This document shows positions 1 to 8,684 of a stretch of DNA of 31,517 nucleotides, piece after piece. The DNA comes from an uncultured Clostridium sp. (GTDB lineage: Bacteria > Bacillota > Clostridia > TANB77 > CAG-508), in assembly GCA_900554365.1 (NCBI GenBank), contig USGY01000015.1, forward strand, positions 1 through 31,517, given 5' to 3'. The number at the start of each line of letters is the position of its first letter. The stretch's first letter is position 1. A program made the position numbers and the translations under genes. The notes below the pieces were generated by a model. The model worked only from the letters and a program-made list of their open reading frames with translations. It had not been told where the DNA came from and searched no databases.

Positions 1-1400
1 ACTTGGGCTGCTTGTATCATCCAAGATGCTACGGGGTCTGTTGCAACCTCACCGATGATGTTAACAGAACCATCTGTTTTCTTTTGAACATCCAAACCTT
101 CCTGTCCAGAAATTGTATCTGTTTCACGGAATGTTAAAATGTTTCTTGTTGGATATATTTTTCTTAAGTGAAGCTCGAATGCAGTTTCTTGAACCCTTAT
201 GTTCATTGTTTCATAGATATTTTCAATCATACCCATAAGTAGTGTTGTTTTACCAGAACCCTGCTCACCAGTGATTGCTGTGATTCTTGCTCCTTTTACT
301 AAATATTTTAATAATTCTATTGCATCTTCTTTTCCTGGGTCTCTAACTAATTGTTCTAATGTTGCTCTTTTTACGTCAAACTTTCTTACGAAGAATGCCC
401 ATGTTTCAGAGAAACTTGGTCTTACAACAACGACACGAGAACCATCTTTCATTTCATTGATTTTATAACCATTTGTATCTGATAATTGTCCTGGGTTATT
501 GTATTTGTATATGTTTTGACATACCCTTTTTAATTCTGCTTCTGTTCCAAATGATAAGAATGCTAAACGAATTGATTTACCTTGGAAGAATATCCAGATA
601 CTATCGCAAGCTCTTGGAACTTTGTGTTCGGCTACTTGATTTAAGTAATCTCCATCTGTTTGTGCAACTTGGCTTAAAAAGCTTTCTGGTAAACCAGATA
701 CACCACCAGATACACCATCTATATTCATGTCTCTTACTTCATCAATACTGCTGTAACCTTTATAGTGTTGATATATTCTTTGAACAACAACACTTAATTT
801 ATCTGAAAAAGTTAATACTACATTTTCTTTTTCATAAATGTCTTCTATTTCATTTGATGTTATTACATATGAAGGTTTTGTTTCTCCTTCTATATATTTT
901 AAATCTCCTAAATTATATTTTTTTATTAATTCTGTTAAAGCTTCATATCCAAAGTCTTTCTTATATACATAAAGTAAAATATCAAATTTATCTTGTGCTG
1001 TAAGTAATGATGGAATATCAAAAGGTATTGCTTTTGATATATTTGTCTCTGTAACACCATATTCTTTTTCTAGTAAATCAAATATTAATTCTTTTACGTA
1101 TTTTTTATCGTTTACATCCCCATATGTACAACCTTTTAAAGCTTTCTTTAATTCATATTTTTTATTTTTTCTTCTTTTTAATTCTTCTTCTGAAAGCCCA
1201 ATATCATACAAATTTATTTTTGTAATTTCATCCAATCTTTTTTTGACAAATTCAGTCATCTTTTCAATTGTATATGTTTTGTCGTCAACATTTATTTTTG
1301 TTTCTACTGGTGCTTCCTTTTTCTTTTTAATAGTATAATATACTGCAAATACAGCAATTATTAAAACTACTAATATTAGAATAATATTGGTTATAGTCAT
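1..1400 (-). CDS. cpaF: CpaF/TadA-like pilus or secretion ATPase, 3' end beyond window
   Basis: The minus frame is open from an ATG at 1400 to the window edge, giving about 466 residues with the C-terminus missing. A strong RBS (AAGGAGGG) lies just upstream. Visible motifs are a Walker A, GEQGSGKTT, at about residues 378-386 and a Walker B-like IIGEVAT at about 449-455 with the expected glutamate. These fit the type II/IV secretion ATPase superfamily, TadA/CpaF branch, which powers Flp/Tad pilus assembly as a cytoplasmic hexamer. It is the last visible gene of an operon with CpaB- and TadZ-like genes, which supports the Tad assignment. Oddly, it starts with a hydrophobic segment (about residues 4-22) followed by a KKKK cluster, so it may be membrane-anchored, unlike typical soluble CpaF. 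The exact subfamily is inferred from context. Confidence 0.82.
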   Translation of the reverse strand, partial: MTITNIILILVVLIIAVFAVYYTIKKKKEAPVETKINVDDKTYTIEKMTEFVKKRLDEITKINLYDIGLSEEELKRRKNKKYELKKALKGCTYGDVNDKKYVKELIFDLLEKEYGVTETNISKAIPFDIPSLLTAQDKFDILLYVYKKDFGYEALTELIKKYNLGDLKYIEGETKPSYVITSNEIEDIYEKENVVLTFSDKLSVVVQRIYQHYKGYSSIDEVRDMNIDGVSGGVSGLPESFLSQVAQTDGDYLNQVAEHKVPRACDSIWIFFQGKSIRLAFLSFGTEAELKRVCQNIYKYNNPGQLSDTNGYKINEMKDGSRVVVVRPSFSETWAFFVRKFDVKRATLEQLVRDPGKEDAIELLKYLVKGARITAITGEQGSGKTTLLMGMIENIYETMNIRVQETAFELHLRKIYPTRNILTFRETDTISGQEGLDVQKKTDGSVNIIGEVATDPVASWMIQAAQ

Positions 1401-1417
1401 GGTTTAGTCCACCCTCC

Positions 1418-2257
1418 TTACATTTTCATTGCCAAATCCTGTAGTCTATAAATTATGTTATCTGCTGTTCTTTTTACTTCGCTTAAAAATATATAATTCC
1501 TATCTTCTTCATCTACACCTCTTCTTAGTCTTAGAAACAAATCTGGTACAGTTGCTTCTTCAGCAGATTCAAAAAATAATGTATTATATGGTATTGTTGA
1601 TACTTTATTTTTCTCTCCCATATATCTTGTTATATTTTTTAGTGTATATTTAGAAAATTTGTCATATCTATTTATTAATATTAAAGTCTTTTTAGAATTT
1701 AATATTCCTTCTTCTTCTCTTATTTTCATAAAATTATTTATGCTTGATAGTCTTTGGCTTAAATTTGCAACAATTAAATTTGATTGTTGCATTATTTGGT
1801 CACATATATCTTTGCCTAATTCTCTATCTAAGTCAACAAAAACCATGTCATAATATTTATTAGCTAAATTTATGATATCTGGATAATACTTTTTCATTTC
1901 ATCATATTCTGATTTTTCGCCTTTAAAAGTTGGTAATATTTCTAATCTATCTCTAAATACAATTTTGGTATAGTTGGTGATATTTTCTGGTTCTAGTTTA
2001 TTGCTTTTCATTATTGTTTCAATCCCAACTATTCCTTCTTCCATTGCATTATTAGTATTTGGTCCAAATAGTCCTAAATTTCTTTTTTTCTTTTTTTCTT
2101 CCCAAAAGCAACGATCTAAAGTTGAATCTTTATTTCCTGTTGAGACAACTAAAATTTTATAGTTATGTTCTATTGACATATGTGTTGTAATCGCTGCAAT
2201 TGCTAATGTTTTTCCTGTTTGTTCTTTTCCATCGTTCCAAAATGTTATAACTGACAT
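1418..2257 (-). CDS. ParA/MinD-like ATPase of the TadZ/CpaE type
   Basis: This 279-residue P-loop protein has a glycine-rich loop, GKEQTGKT (residues 10-17), a deviant Walker A in the ParA/MinD position. A hydrophobic strand ending in acidic residues, VFVDLDRE (139-146), serves as Walker B. TadZ/CpaE proteins of this fold place Tad secretion machines at a site in the cell. The gene lies between a second ParA-like gene (2 nt gap upstream) and the CpaF-like ATPase gene (17 nt gap downstream), so translation is probably coupled. The RBS (GAGGAG) falls at the end of the upstream gene. A KKKKR patch near residues 55-59 is unusual. The ATPase fold is fairly certain; the TadZ role comes from gene context. 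Confidence 0.7.
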   Translation of the reverse strand: MSVITFWNDGKEQTGKTLAIAAITTHMSIEHNYKILVVSTGNKDSTLDRCFWEEKKKKRNLGLFGPNTNNAMEEGIVGIETIMKSNKLEPENITNYTKIVFRDRLEILPTFKGEKSEYDEMKKYYPDIINLANKYYDMVFVDLDRELGKDICDQIMQQSNLIVANLSQRLSSINNFMKIREEEGILNSKKTLILINRYDKFSKYTLKNITRYMGEKNKVSTIPYNTLFFESAEEATVPDLFLRLRRGVDEEDRNYIFLSEVKRTADNIIYRLQDLAMKM

Positions 2258-2258
2258 T

Positions 2259-2957
2259 TTACGCTCCTCTTTCTATTGTTTTTATAGCTTTTCTTATCCT
2301 CATTTCGTTTGCATCACCTAAAATTTCTTCAGCAATATATGCTAATCCGTCTTTATATTGAACGCTTAATTTTTTAAATTTAACCTTAGATACCCTTTGG
2401 TTTTCATATATTACACTTAAATCTCCATTTTCTACTGGAAAATAAATTCTATAATCACTCCAAATAACTTTATATCCAAGTGATAAAAAGTTCAAATAGT
2501 CGTCTTCTTCTTTAAGCATATCTTTTGAAAATAATACTTTTGTTAAACTAATAGGTTCTTTTAAGTCGCTTAATGCCTCTAATCCTCTTTTTAGAGAATA
2601 TACATCAAATGAAGTTACAAAATAATTTTTTTGAGCTTCTGCTAAATTATATTCTCCAAAACCTTTATAATCATCTGTATCAACTAATATAAAATCATAT
2701 TCTAGATTGCTATCATCTGCTATCCCTAAATATCTTTTTATATCTTCTGTGTTTGAAAATCCTACCGCTATGTCTATATCTTCATATTCTGTAACATACA
2801 TTGTGGTAGGGTTTATAACAGGTACGACATATCTAGATTTTTGAGTTGTTGTTGCATCAATTATTAATACTTTTTGACCTAGTACAGTTAATATTTTTGC
2901 AATATATATAACTAAATCAGTTTTGTCATAGGCTCCTATAAACCCTATTTTTTTCAT
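2259..2957 (-). CDS. Degenerate ParA/MinD-fold protein in Tad operon
   Basis: The 232-residue product has the strand pattern of a ParA/MinD ATPase: KKIGFIGAYDKTD at the N-terminus, LIIDAT at 31-36 and YDFILVDTDDY at about 87-97. The P-loop is not preserved, because the region that should read GKGGxGKT reads GAYDKTD without the GK[ST] signature. It therefore probably does not hydrolyse ATP in the usual way and may act as a structural or regulatory partner of the neighbouring intact ATPase. Degenerate P-loops are known in the CpaE/TadZ family. An AGAGG RBS precedes the ATG. It is the second gene of the operon, 20 nt after the CpaB-like gene. Confidence 0.62.
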   Translation of the reverse strand: MKKIGFIGAYDKTDLVIYIAKILTVLGQKVLIIDATTTQKSRYVVPVINPTTMYVTEYEDIDIAVGFSNTEDIKRYLGIADDSNLEYDFILVDTDDYKGFGEYNLAEAQKNYFVTSFDVYSLKRGLEALSDLKEPISLTKVLFSKDMLKEEDDYLNFLSLGYKVIWSDYRIYFPVENGDLSVIYENQRVSKVKFKKLSVQYKDGLAYIAEEILGDANEMRIRKAIKTIERGA

Positions 2958-2977
2958 ACGTATACCTCTCTTCTTTT

Positions 2978-4126
2978 TTAATTTGAAGTTGTTGTAGTGC
3001 TACTACTTGATGTTGTTCCATCTGTAGATGTTGCTCCTGATAATCCCTCTAAATAGCTCTTTCTTGAATTTTTAGAGTTTGTTATACTTTCTGTAACATT
3101 TGTTTCTAAGTTTGTTTGTGCTTGTTCTCCACCATTTGTTGCTGAATTTATGTAATTATTTCTTATTTCTGCACTGTTTCCATTATTATATCTTTCTCTT
3201 AATTGTTCCATTGCTTTTTCTAATATGTTAGGATCATTGCTTAATTCTTTAGAAACTGCTTCGCTAACAACATAGTTTGGTGTTGATGCTTTTTGCATTC
3301 CTGCTTCTGTATATTTAGTTGCATATAATTTTGCACCTTTTACTTTAGCTGCATCAATAATTGCTGAGCTCATATGTAAAGTCTCATCTTCAGCCAAGTT
3401 TACCCATAATGTATCTGTAGAATCTGTTCCGGCTATATTTGGTATTGTTACTTCTTTTTTAGATACCACTATAAAATCTTGTCCGTTTGGTAACATAAGT
3501 CTTATATCTATGTAATCACCTGTTGTTAAGTCTACTGGCATTACAACAACATTATATTCTTGTTTTCTAACATCATCTTGTACCATGTTATCACTTTTAC
3601 TAATTAAATCTGTAGTAATTAATGTGTTTGCTTTCATGTCAACTTTAGCAACTAATGGAACTGAGTTTAATTCTAGATATTGTTTTTGTCCATTTTTTTC
3701 AATATAGTAATTATCTGTTTGTTCCTCTTTTTTTACTTCATATTTTTGATTATCAATTGTAATATACATTGTAGATGTTGTTTGACCATTTGAAGTACGG
3801 TATTCAGTTGTTATATTGTTTCCTTCTTTATCTTGTAATGCGTAATTTTGAATAATGCTAAGATCACTTGTAGCATTAGATGGTACTAGTGTCTTATTTA
3901 CTTTTTGTAAAGTTAACATATCTGTTGTTATTGTTTGACCTGATTTAACATCTTTATTTAAAACATATGCACTAACACTGTTTTGTAGATCAAGTTTTTC
4001 TTTTTTGTTCTTTTCCATTAATTGCATAAGTAATAAAGCGATTATCGCTCCTGCAATTAATAACATTACTAGCATCCCTAGTAAAAATGAGTTTCTTGCT
4101 TTTCTTTGCATTGGATTTGTAGCCAT
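2978..4126 (-). CDS. cpaB: CpaB/RcpC-like Flp pilus assembly protein (SAF domain)
   Basis: The 382-residue protein has a short basic N-terminus, one transmembrane helix at about residues 14-36, and then an extracytoplasmic region. Two SAF-like segments are visible: one near residues 48-75 (YVLNKDVKSGQTITTDML) and a related stretch, VAKVDMKANTLITTDLI, further on. SAF domains are the hallmark of CpaB/RcpC, the periplasmic or extracellular scaffold protein of Tad pili. The C-terminal tail is rich in Ser and Thr, unlike Gram-negative CpaB, and may be a wall-spanning linker. This is the first gene of the operon, with an AGGGAGG RBS and a sigma-A-like promoter at 4188-4216. Confidence 0.68.
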   Translation of the reverse strand: MATNPMQRKARNSFLLGMLVMLLIAGAIIALLLMQLMEKNKKEKLDLQNSVSAYVLNKDVKSGQTITTDMLTLQKVNKTLVPSNATSDLSIIQNYALQDKEGNNITTEYRTSNGQTTSTMYITIDNQKYEVKKEEQTDNYYIEKNGQKQYLELNSVPLVAKVDMKANTLITTDLISKSDNMVQDDVRKQEYNVVVMPVDLTTGDYIDIRLMLPNGQDFIVVSKKEVTIPNIAGTDSTDTLWVNLAEDETLHMSSAIIDAAKVKGAKLYATKYTEAGMQKASTPNYVVSEAVSKELSNDPNILEKAMEQLRERYNNGNSAEIRNNYINSATNGGEQAQTNLETNVTESITNSKNSRKSYLEGLSGATSTDGTTSSSSTTTTSN

Positions 4127-4187
4127 GACAAATTCCTCCCTTTAAATTTATTTTTCATTTATTTTTTACAAAATAATCATCTATTTT

Positions 4188-4216
4188 ATTTTACCTCAAG
4201 TGGCAAACAAAATCAA
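4188..4216 (-). promoter_or_regulatory. Predicted sigma-A promoter of Tad operon
   Basis: On the minus strand, TTGATT (4216-4211) and TAAAAT (4193-4188) are separated by 17 bp, upstream of the CpaB-like gene and just after the HAD gene stop. The match is by eye to the -35/-10 consensus. Confidence 0.5.
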
Positions 4217-4234
4217 CGAAATTATATTGTGTTA

Positions 4235-5119
4235 TTAAAAGTTAATGTTTTTGTAATATTTCTGTAATATTTCTGCAACTCCGTCTTCATTATTACTACT
4301 TGTAACCTCATTTGCAATGCTTGTAATAACTGGTGTACTTTGTCCCATTGCAACTCCAAGACCTGCATTTTCAATCATTTTTTTATCATTTATATTGTCT
4401 CCTATTGCCATTATTTCTTCTTGCTTTACATTTAATAATTCTGCTAAAAATTTGATTGCATTCCATTTATCTACATTTGACCTTGAAACTTCTGTATAAT
4501 AATACTCTACTGGAACTTCTTCAGTTCCTTGTTTTATAACCTTTCTTGCCATATGTGAAACATCTAATACTTCTACATCTTTTACATTTCTCATTTTTCT
4601 TATAATTGCATTAAAAACTGATTTGTCTTCATCACATACTGTAATTTTTAAAAAATTACAATTTTCTTTGTTTTCTATATATTCAATCATATTATTTACA
4701 ATTGTTATTTTGCTCTTTTTTTCTTCAGCTTTTTTTAAGTTTTCTTTGTGATAATAAAGTACATTATATTTCAATGCTGTTGTTATAATTTCTTTTTCTG
4801 TATATACACTATAACCAATACTATTATCTTCACAAATTTTTATAATTTCTAAAACTTTTTGTTTGCTCATGCATTTTTCGTATATAATTTCATCTTTTTT
4901 CATATCATAAACAATAGCACCATTTCCTGCAATAAAATAATTTTTACTATCAATTTCATTTGCGATTGTTTTTATTGAATCTATTGGTCTTCCAGATGCT
5001 ATTACTATTTCTGTTCCTGTTTCTTCTACTTTTTTTATTGTTTCTTTATTTTTAATTGAAATTGCGCCATAACTATTTAATAATGTTCCGTCTAAATCTA
5101 TTGCGATTAATTTGTACAA
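4235..5119 (-). CDS. Cof-type HAD-superfamily phosphatase
   Basis: This protein of about 294 residues has the HAD catalytic motif DLDGT at residues 8-12 (nucleophile and general acid aspartates), an IVIASGR motif II region, and GDNINDKKM plus GLGVAMG near the C-terminus, which form the Mg-binding motif. The length and C2-type cap fit the Cof/YidA group, which dephosphorylates sugar phosphates and related metabolites. Substrate cannot be told from sequence. Start choice: a GTG at 5128 would sit directly on the AAAGGAG ribosome binding site, whereas a TTG at 5119 has an 8 nt spacing and gives the usual MYKLIAIDLDGT beginning, so 5119 is preferred. Confidence 0.85.
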   Translation of the reverse strand: MYKLIAIDLDGTLLNSYGAISIKNKETIKKVEETGTEIVIASGRPIDSIKTIANEIDSKNYFIAGNGAIVYDMKKDEIIYEKCMSKQKVLEIIKICEDNSIGYSVYTEKEIITTALKYNVLYYHKENLKKAEEKKSKITIVNNMIEYIENKENCNFLKITVCDEDKSVFNAIIRKMRNVKDVEVLDVSHMARKVIKQGTEEVPVEYYYTEVSRSNVDKWNAIKFLAELLNVKQEEIMAIGDNINDKKMIENAGLGVAMGQSTPVITSIANEVTSSNNEDGVAEILQKYYKNINF

Positions 5120-5297
5120 ATTTTTCACTCCTTTTATCGTTTGTTATATTTTATCCGCCAACAATTATATAATATATTTTTTTAAATTCAATATTTTTCT
5201 AAAAATTTCCTGTTTATTTTTTATTTTTTTGCAGATGATAGTATTAGAAAAAGCAAAAGTTTTTTCTAGTTGGACTGTTACAGGAGGTGAAAAAACA

Positions 5298-5495
5298 ATG
5301 GCAAACTACTCAAATAAAAAATTAGTTCCAGAAGCTATGACTGCTTTAGATAAATTCAAATATGAAGTTGCTAGTGAAGTTGGTGTTAATTTAAAAGACG
5401 GATATAATGGTGACATCTCTGCCAGAGATGCTGGTAAAATAGGTGGACAAATGGTTAAAAAAATGATAGAACAAGCTGAAAGAAATATGAAATAG
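5298..5495 (+). CDS. Alpha/beta-type small acid-soluble spore protein (SASP)
   Basis: The 65-residue product matches the alpha/beta SASP family, which coats and protects spore DNA and feeds amino acids to the germinating spore. It has the KYEVASEVGV segment, resembling the cleavage site for the germination protease GPR, and the DNA-binding GGQMVKKMIEQAE region. The start at 5298 is set by a strong GGAGG RBS at 5283-5287; the frame stays open upstream but that stretch is not SASP-like. The gene stands alone on the plus strand with its own terminator. It is good evidence that the organism forms endospores. No convincing sigma-G promoter could be picked out by eye. Confidence 0.93.
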   Translation: MANYSNKKLVPEAMTALDKFKYEVASEVGVNLKDGYNGDISARDAGKIGGQMVKKMIEQAERNMK

Positions 5496-5569
5496 TTGTT
5501 CTAGAAGTAATTAGTCCTTAATTTTTAGGTAGGAAGTTAATTTTTGCTTTTATATATTTTTTAATACAT

Positions 5570-5599
5570 AAAGGCAGGACTTGATTTCCTGCCTTTTTT
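5570..5599 (+). terminator. Rho-independent terminator after SASP gene
   Basis: A perfect 10 bp stem (AAAGGCAGGA with TCCTGCCTTT) and a 7 nt loop are followed by T residues. It slightly overlaps the stop codon of the convergent minus-strand gene. Confidence 0.88.
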
Positions 5600-7043
5600 A
5601 TAAATCTACAACTATATATAAAATATCATTTATCATTTTCATTTGTATCTCTTGATCACTTGGTATTTTAAAATTCTCTTCTATTATTTGTTTATCAATT
5701 GGTAGTTGTTCTATTTTAACACTATTATTCATATAAAATTCTAACATATATTCAGTATATGTATTGGTTAAATATATAGAATTTAAAAATATAACTGGAC
5801 TATATTTTTTATCTTTCAATCTTTTTCCGCTTCCAGTATAATATTTTGATATTTTTAAGTTTTGAGTTTTATCAAAATTAAGATTTTCTAATTCGTTTTC
5901 TACCTCTTCTGCAAATATTTTATCTATCTTCTGTGCTTCCATGAATTGTTTTGTTAAATAAATATTATTTATTAAATTAAAGCTAAAAAATACAAATATT
6001 AATATTTCTAATATCTTATATGAGATTTTGTATGTTTCATTAAAATTACACCATCCATAAATTAACATAGCACTAATAATTTCACCTAATGGTAATAATG
6101 TTCTTTCCATAACTGACAAAGAAATCATTACTAATCCACTAGCAGTATAAATCAAAAATATGCATAATTCATTAATAGCAATCTTTTTATTTTTGTTAAA
6201 TATTGAAATTGTTATTATTATTGTCGAAATTATTAGCATCAAATATTCAGGAAAATATCCATCCTTTCCACAAATAACATCAAAATATTTATTGATGTTT
6301 TGAATGAATTCTTCAATATAATTTACATTTTCAATTCTATTAGTTAACGTAAGATTCATTACATGTGGTACAATATTAACAAATAATAAATTTATTATTG
6401 ATACTATTACTATATTAATTGCGCATATACTTATTGTTTTTAAAAATTTGGAATCAAACTTTTTACTCTCTAGTAAAGTAAACAAAAAAGCTGTTGCTAT
6501 ATACATAGGTATAGAACCTTGATAGCAAAAAATAGATATTAATGCAATTATAAATCCTTTTTTATTATTTTTTAATATTATTGTTTGCTTTAATGAAATA
6601 ATAAATAATAATACACTTGTACATATAATAAAACTATCTATAAATTGCATTGAATCTATTTGCATACAACTAAATATATATGTACTACTTAATAAAAAAG
6701 AAATTACTTTATTCTTTAGATCAGTTCTTTTTATATAATTATTTATTATTTTATACAATTCTAATGTTGCCAAGCTTAATATAAAAATTGATAATATAAT
6801 ATTTATAATATATACAATTTTTATATTAGCAGATGGTATTACTTTGCCAACAATTCCAAAAATTAATGCAGAAAAAATTCTGCCATCTTTAATATATGCG
6901 TCATTAATTGCATAATTATAATATCCTTGTGACAATATTCTTTCTGTATCTATTGAATAAAATCCTTTCAAAAATCCAAAATAGCTAATTATTCCTATTA
7001 ATAATGCTAAAAAAATAATTATATTTTTTTCTTTATATTTCAT
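5598..7043 (-). CDS. Polytopic membrane protein, possible GtrII-type glucosyltransferase
   Basis: The 481-residue product has about ten or more hydrophobic segments, starting at residues 8-25, and a soluble C-terminal part of about 120 residues. Near the N-terminus, YSIDTERILSQGYYNYAIND and DGRIFSAL resemble the first extracytoplasmic loop of the glucosyltransferase GtrII family, which transfers lipid-linked sugars to surface polymers. The RBS GAGGAAAA is well placed. Base composition is very AT-rich even for this genome, with many AUA and AAU codons, as is common for membrane proteins here. The family call is from memory of the motif pattern; any other GT-C fold membrane transferase is possible. 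Confidence 0.5.
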   Translation of the reverse strand: MKYKEKNIIIFLALLIGIISYFGFLKGFYSIDTERILSQGYYNYAINDAYIKDGRIFSALIFGIVGKVIPSANIKIVYIINIILSIFILSLATLELYKIINNYIKRTDLKNKVISFLLSSTYIFSCMQIDSMQFIDSFIICTSVLLFIISLKQTIILKNNKKGFIIALISIFCYQGSIPMYIATAFLFTLLESKKFDSKFLKTISICAINIVIVSIINLLFVNIVPHVMNLTLTNRIENVNYIEEFIQNINKYFDVICGKDGYFPEYLMLIISTIIITISIFNKNKKIAINELCIFLIYTASGLVMISLSVMERTLLPLGEIISAMLIYGWCNFNETYKISYKILEILIFVFFSFNLINNIYLTKQFMEAQKIDKIFAEEVENELENLNFDKTQNLKISKYYTGSGKRLKDKKYSPVIFLNSIYLTNTYTEYMLEFYMNNSVKIEQLPIDKQIIEENFKIPSDQEIQMKMINDILYIVVDL

Positions 7044-7072
7044 TTGTTTTCCTCATTTTATATTTTAAAAGT

Positions 7073-7090
7073 TTCCTTGTTTCCAAGGAA
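7073..7090 (-). terminator. Possible weak terminator after hpf
   Basis: A 7 bp hairpin, TTCCTTG with CAAGGAA (loop GAAA on the minus strand), lies between hpf and the membrane protein gene. The following U-run is short and broken, so it may be an attenuator or only a structured leader. Confidence 0.35.
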
Positions 7091-7115
7091 CCCTTATATT
7101 TTTTTGAAGATTTTG

Positions 7116-7652
7116 TTATGCTTCTGGTTCTACTAAACCATAGTTTTTACCATCTTTTAATTTATATACAACATTTACTTTTCCAGTTTCTACATTTATG
7201 AATGCTAAGAAATTATGTGTTGGTACTTCTTGTAAAGCTAACACTGCATCTTCTGGTAGCATTGGTTTAATACTATAATATGAAGTTTTAAGAATTTCAT
7301 TTTCAATCTCAGCTGGTTTGTGTGCAGCTACTTCCATATTTTTTATTGAACCTTCTCTCATCATTTTTTCTTTTTTAGTTTTTGATTTTCTAATTTGTCC
7401 TTCAAGAATATCAATATCTTTATCAATTGATGCATACATGTCTTTATCTTCAGTTGCAGCTCTGTATTTTTCACCATCAACTACTACTGCTATTTCAGCT
7501 ATTTGTAATTCTCTTTCTGTTTTTAATGTAACTTCAGCTTCTGCATTTTCTGCATCTTTAAAGTATTTATCAATTCTTTCCATTTTTCTTTCAACATAAT
7601 CGTTTATTGCTTCTGTTATCTTTAGTTCCTTTCCTGTTATTTTTATTTTCAT
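7116..7652 (-). CDS. hpf: Ribosome hibernation promoting factor, long form (HPF)
   Basis: The 178-residue product has an N-terminal RaiA/HPF fold (about residues 1-100, starting KIKITGKELKITEAINDYVE) and a C-terminal dimerisation domain (about 120-178, with KPMLPEDAVLAL and HNFLAFINVETGKVNVVYK). Length and two-domain layout identify the long HPF of Firmicutes, which dimerises 70S ribosomes into inactive 100S particles in stationary phase. A clear AAAGGAG RBS lies before the ATG, and a consensus promoter sits 45-75 nt upstream, so it is probably transcribed alone. Confidence 0.94.
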   Translation of the reverse strand: MKIKITGKELKITEAINDYVERKMERIDKYFKDAENAEAEVTLKTERELQIAEIAVVVDGEKYRAATEDKDMYASIDKDIDILEGQIRKSKTKKEKMMREGSIKNMEVAAHKPAEIENEILKTSYYSIKPMLPEDAVLALQEVPTHNFLAFINVETGKVNVVYKLKDGKNYGLVEPEA

Positions 7653-7697
7653 AAAAATCGCTCCTTTCTCTTTTTACTTAGTTGTTGTATGTGTATT

Positions 7698-7726
7698 ATT
7701 ATATCGGTTATTTTATTTTTTTTCAA
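7698..7726 (-). promoter_or_regulatory. Predicted sigma-A promoter of hpf
   Basis: On the minus strand, TTGAAA (7726-7721), a 17 bp spacer and a perfect TATAAT (7703-7698) lie 45 bp upstream of the hpf start. Confidence 0.65.
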
Positions 7727-7733
7727 GCTTTTA

Positions 7734-8463
7734 TTAAAATAATTCTTCTAATTTGTATTCTTTCTCTAATTTTTGATTAAAATATATTTTTGTTATTAGT
7801 TTGAATTCTTCTAATGATTCATCTTTTATATTAAATGAATATAGTTTTTTAGGCGGAGCTGTTATTACATATTTAATTGCATTTTTTGTGCTTTCATTCA
7901 TTTCTATTGCTGATTTGTCTTGCCTACTGCAAGCTTCACATTTAAAGCTATCATCTTTTATACTAAAATGTTTTAGGTTTTCTTTTTCTTTACAATTTCT
8001 GCATTCTTGTATATTTGGTGTAAATCCTAATATACACAATAATCGCAATTTAAATATTCCTAATACTAAGTCTAAATCTTTTTCTGTTTCAGATATTGTA
8101 TATAATGTATTTAATAACAATTGCAATATGTTATAACAATTTTGATTTTCATGAGTGACATCTTGGATTATTTTATTTATATGTACTGCATATTTTAGTT
8201 TGTCCAAGTCTGTTCTTAGGTTATAAAATATTTCTATAGGTTCTACAGAATTGATGTGATATGTATTTGTTCCTTTATATACCAAATATTCTCCAAAGCA
8301 AAACATTTGCGTGCCTGCTAAAAGAGCACTTTTAGGTCTTCTTGCTCCTTTAGCTACGCACGAAATTTTTCCGAATGCCTGGTGTTAACATGGTAAGCAT
8401 TTTATCAAAATCTCCCACATTACTTTCAGATAATATTATCCCATTTAGTTTCATACTCGCCAT
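7734..8463 (-). pseudogene. recO: DNA repair protein RecO, apparent single-base frameshift
   Basis: RecO loads RecA onto SSB-coated DNA in the RecFOR pathway. The C-terminal 190 residues are in one frame and include the RecO zinc-binding cysteines (CRNCKEKE, later CEACSRQ). The N-terminal OB-fold part, from an ATG at 8463 (MASMKLNGIILSESNVGDFD), is in another. Between 8371 and 8380 the frame changes: removing one base gives a continuous TPGIGKISCVAKGARR or TPGFGKISCVAKGARR, the normal RecO sequence. The joined protein would be about 243 residues, normal for the family. The start overlaps yqzL, as in other Firmicutes. The remainder is well conserved, so this is either a very recent mutation or a sequencing or assembly error. 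Confidence 0.85.
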
Positions 8464-8584
8464 TTTTTTCTATGTCCTTTTTTTCATTTATTATTTTTTC
8501 TAAGTTTTCGATTTCTTTTAATTCTAAAAATGCATTTATATCGCCGGTATTTTTAAAGGCATTCCACGCAATTTTTTTTATCAT
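8426..8584 (-). CDS. yqzL: YqzL-family small protein
   Basis: This 52-residue protein starts at an ATG at 8584, after a GGAAAG-type RBS, and ends with TGA at 8426. The N-terminal stretch IAWNAFKNTGDINAFLELKE resembles YqzL proteins (pattern W-x-x-F-x-x-T-G-x-I-x-x-x-L-x-x-K-E), which lie between era and recO in many Firmicutes. The location is exactly that: it follows era and overlaps the recO start by 38 bp in another frame. The function is not known. The tail beyond about residue 30 is charged and longer than the core YqzL motif. Confidence 0.75.
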   Translation of the reverse strand: MIKKIAWNAFKNTGDINAFLELKEIENLEKIINEKKDIEKNGEYETKWDNII

Positions 8585-8684
8585 AAGCTTCACTTTCCTT
8601 TCAAAGTTTTACCTTTAATTTATCTTTTGCTTTTTAAGTATTTTTTATACTATTTGTTTTTATATATTATATGAAAATTTTTTA

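Noticed and set aside
473..1003. Plus-strand open frame of 176 codons
   Set aside because: Antisense to the CpaF-like gene, leucine/isoleucine-rich from reversed A/T codons, no RBS; a shadow frame.
5112..5297. N-terminal extension of the SASP frame
   Set aside because: Not SASP-like, and the strong RBS at 5283 sets the start at 5298.
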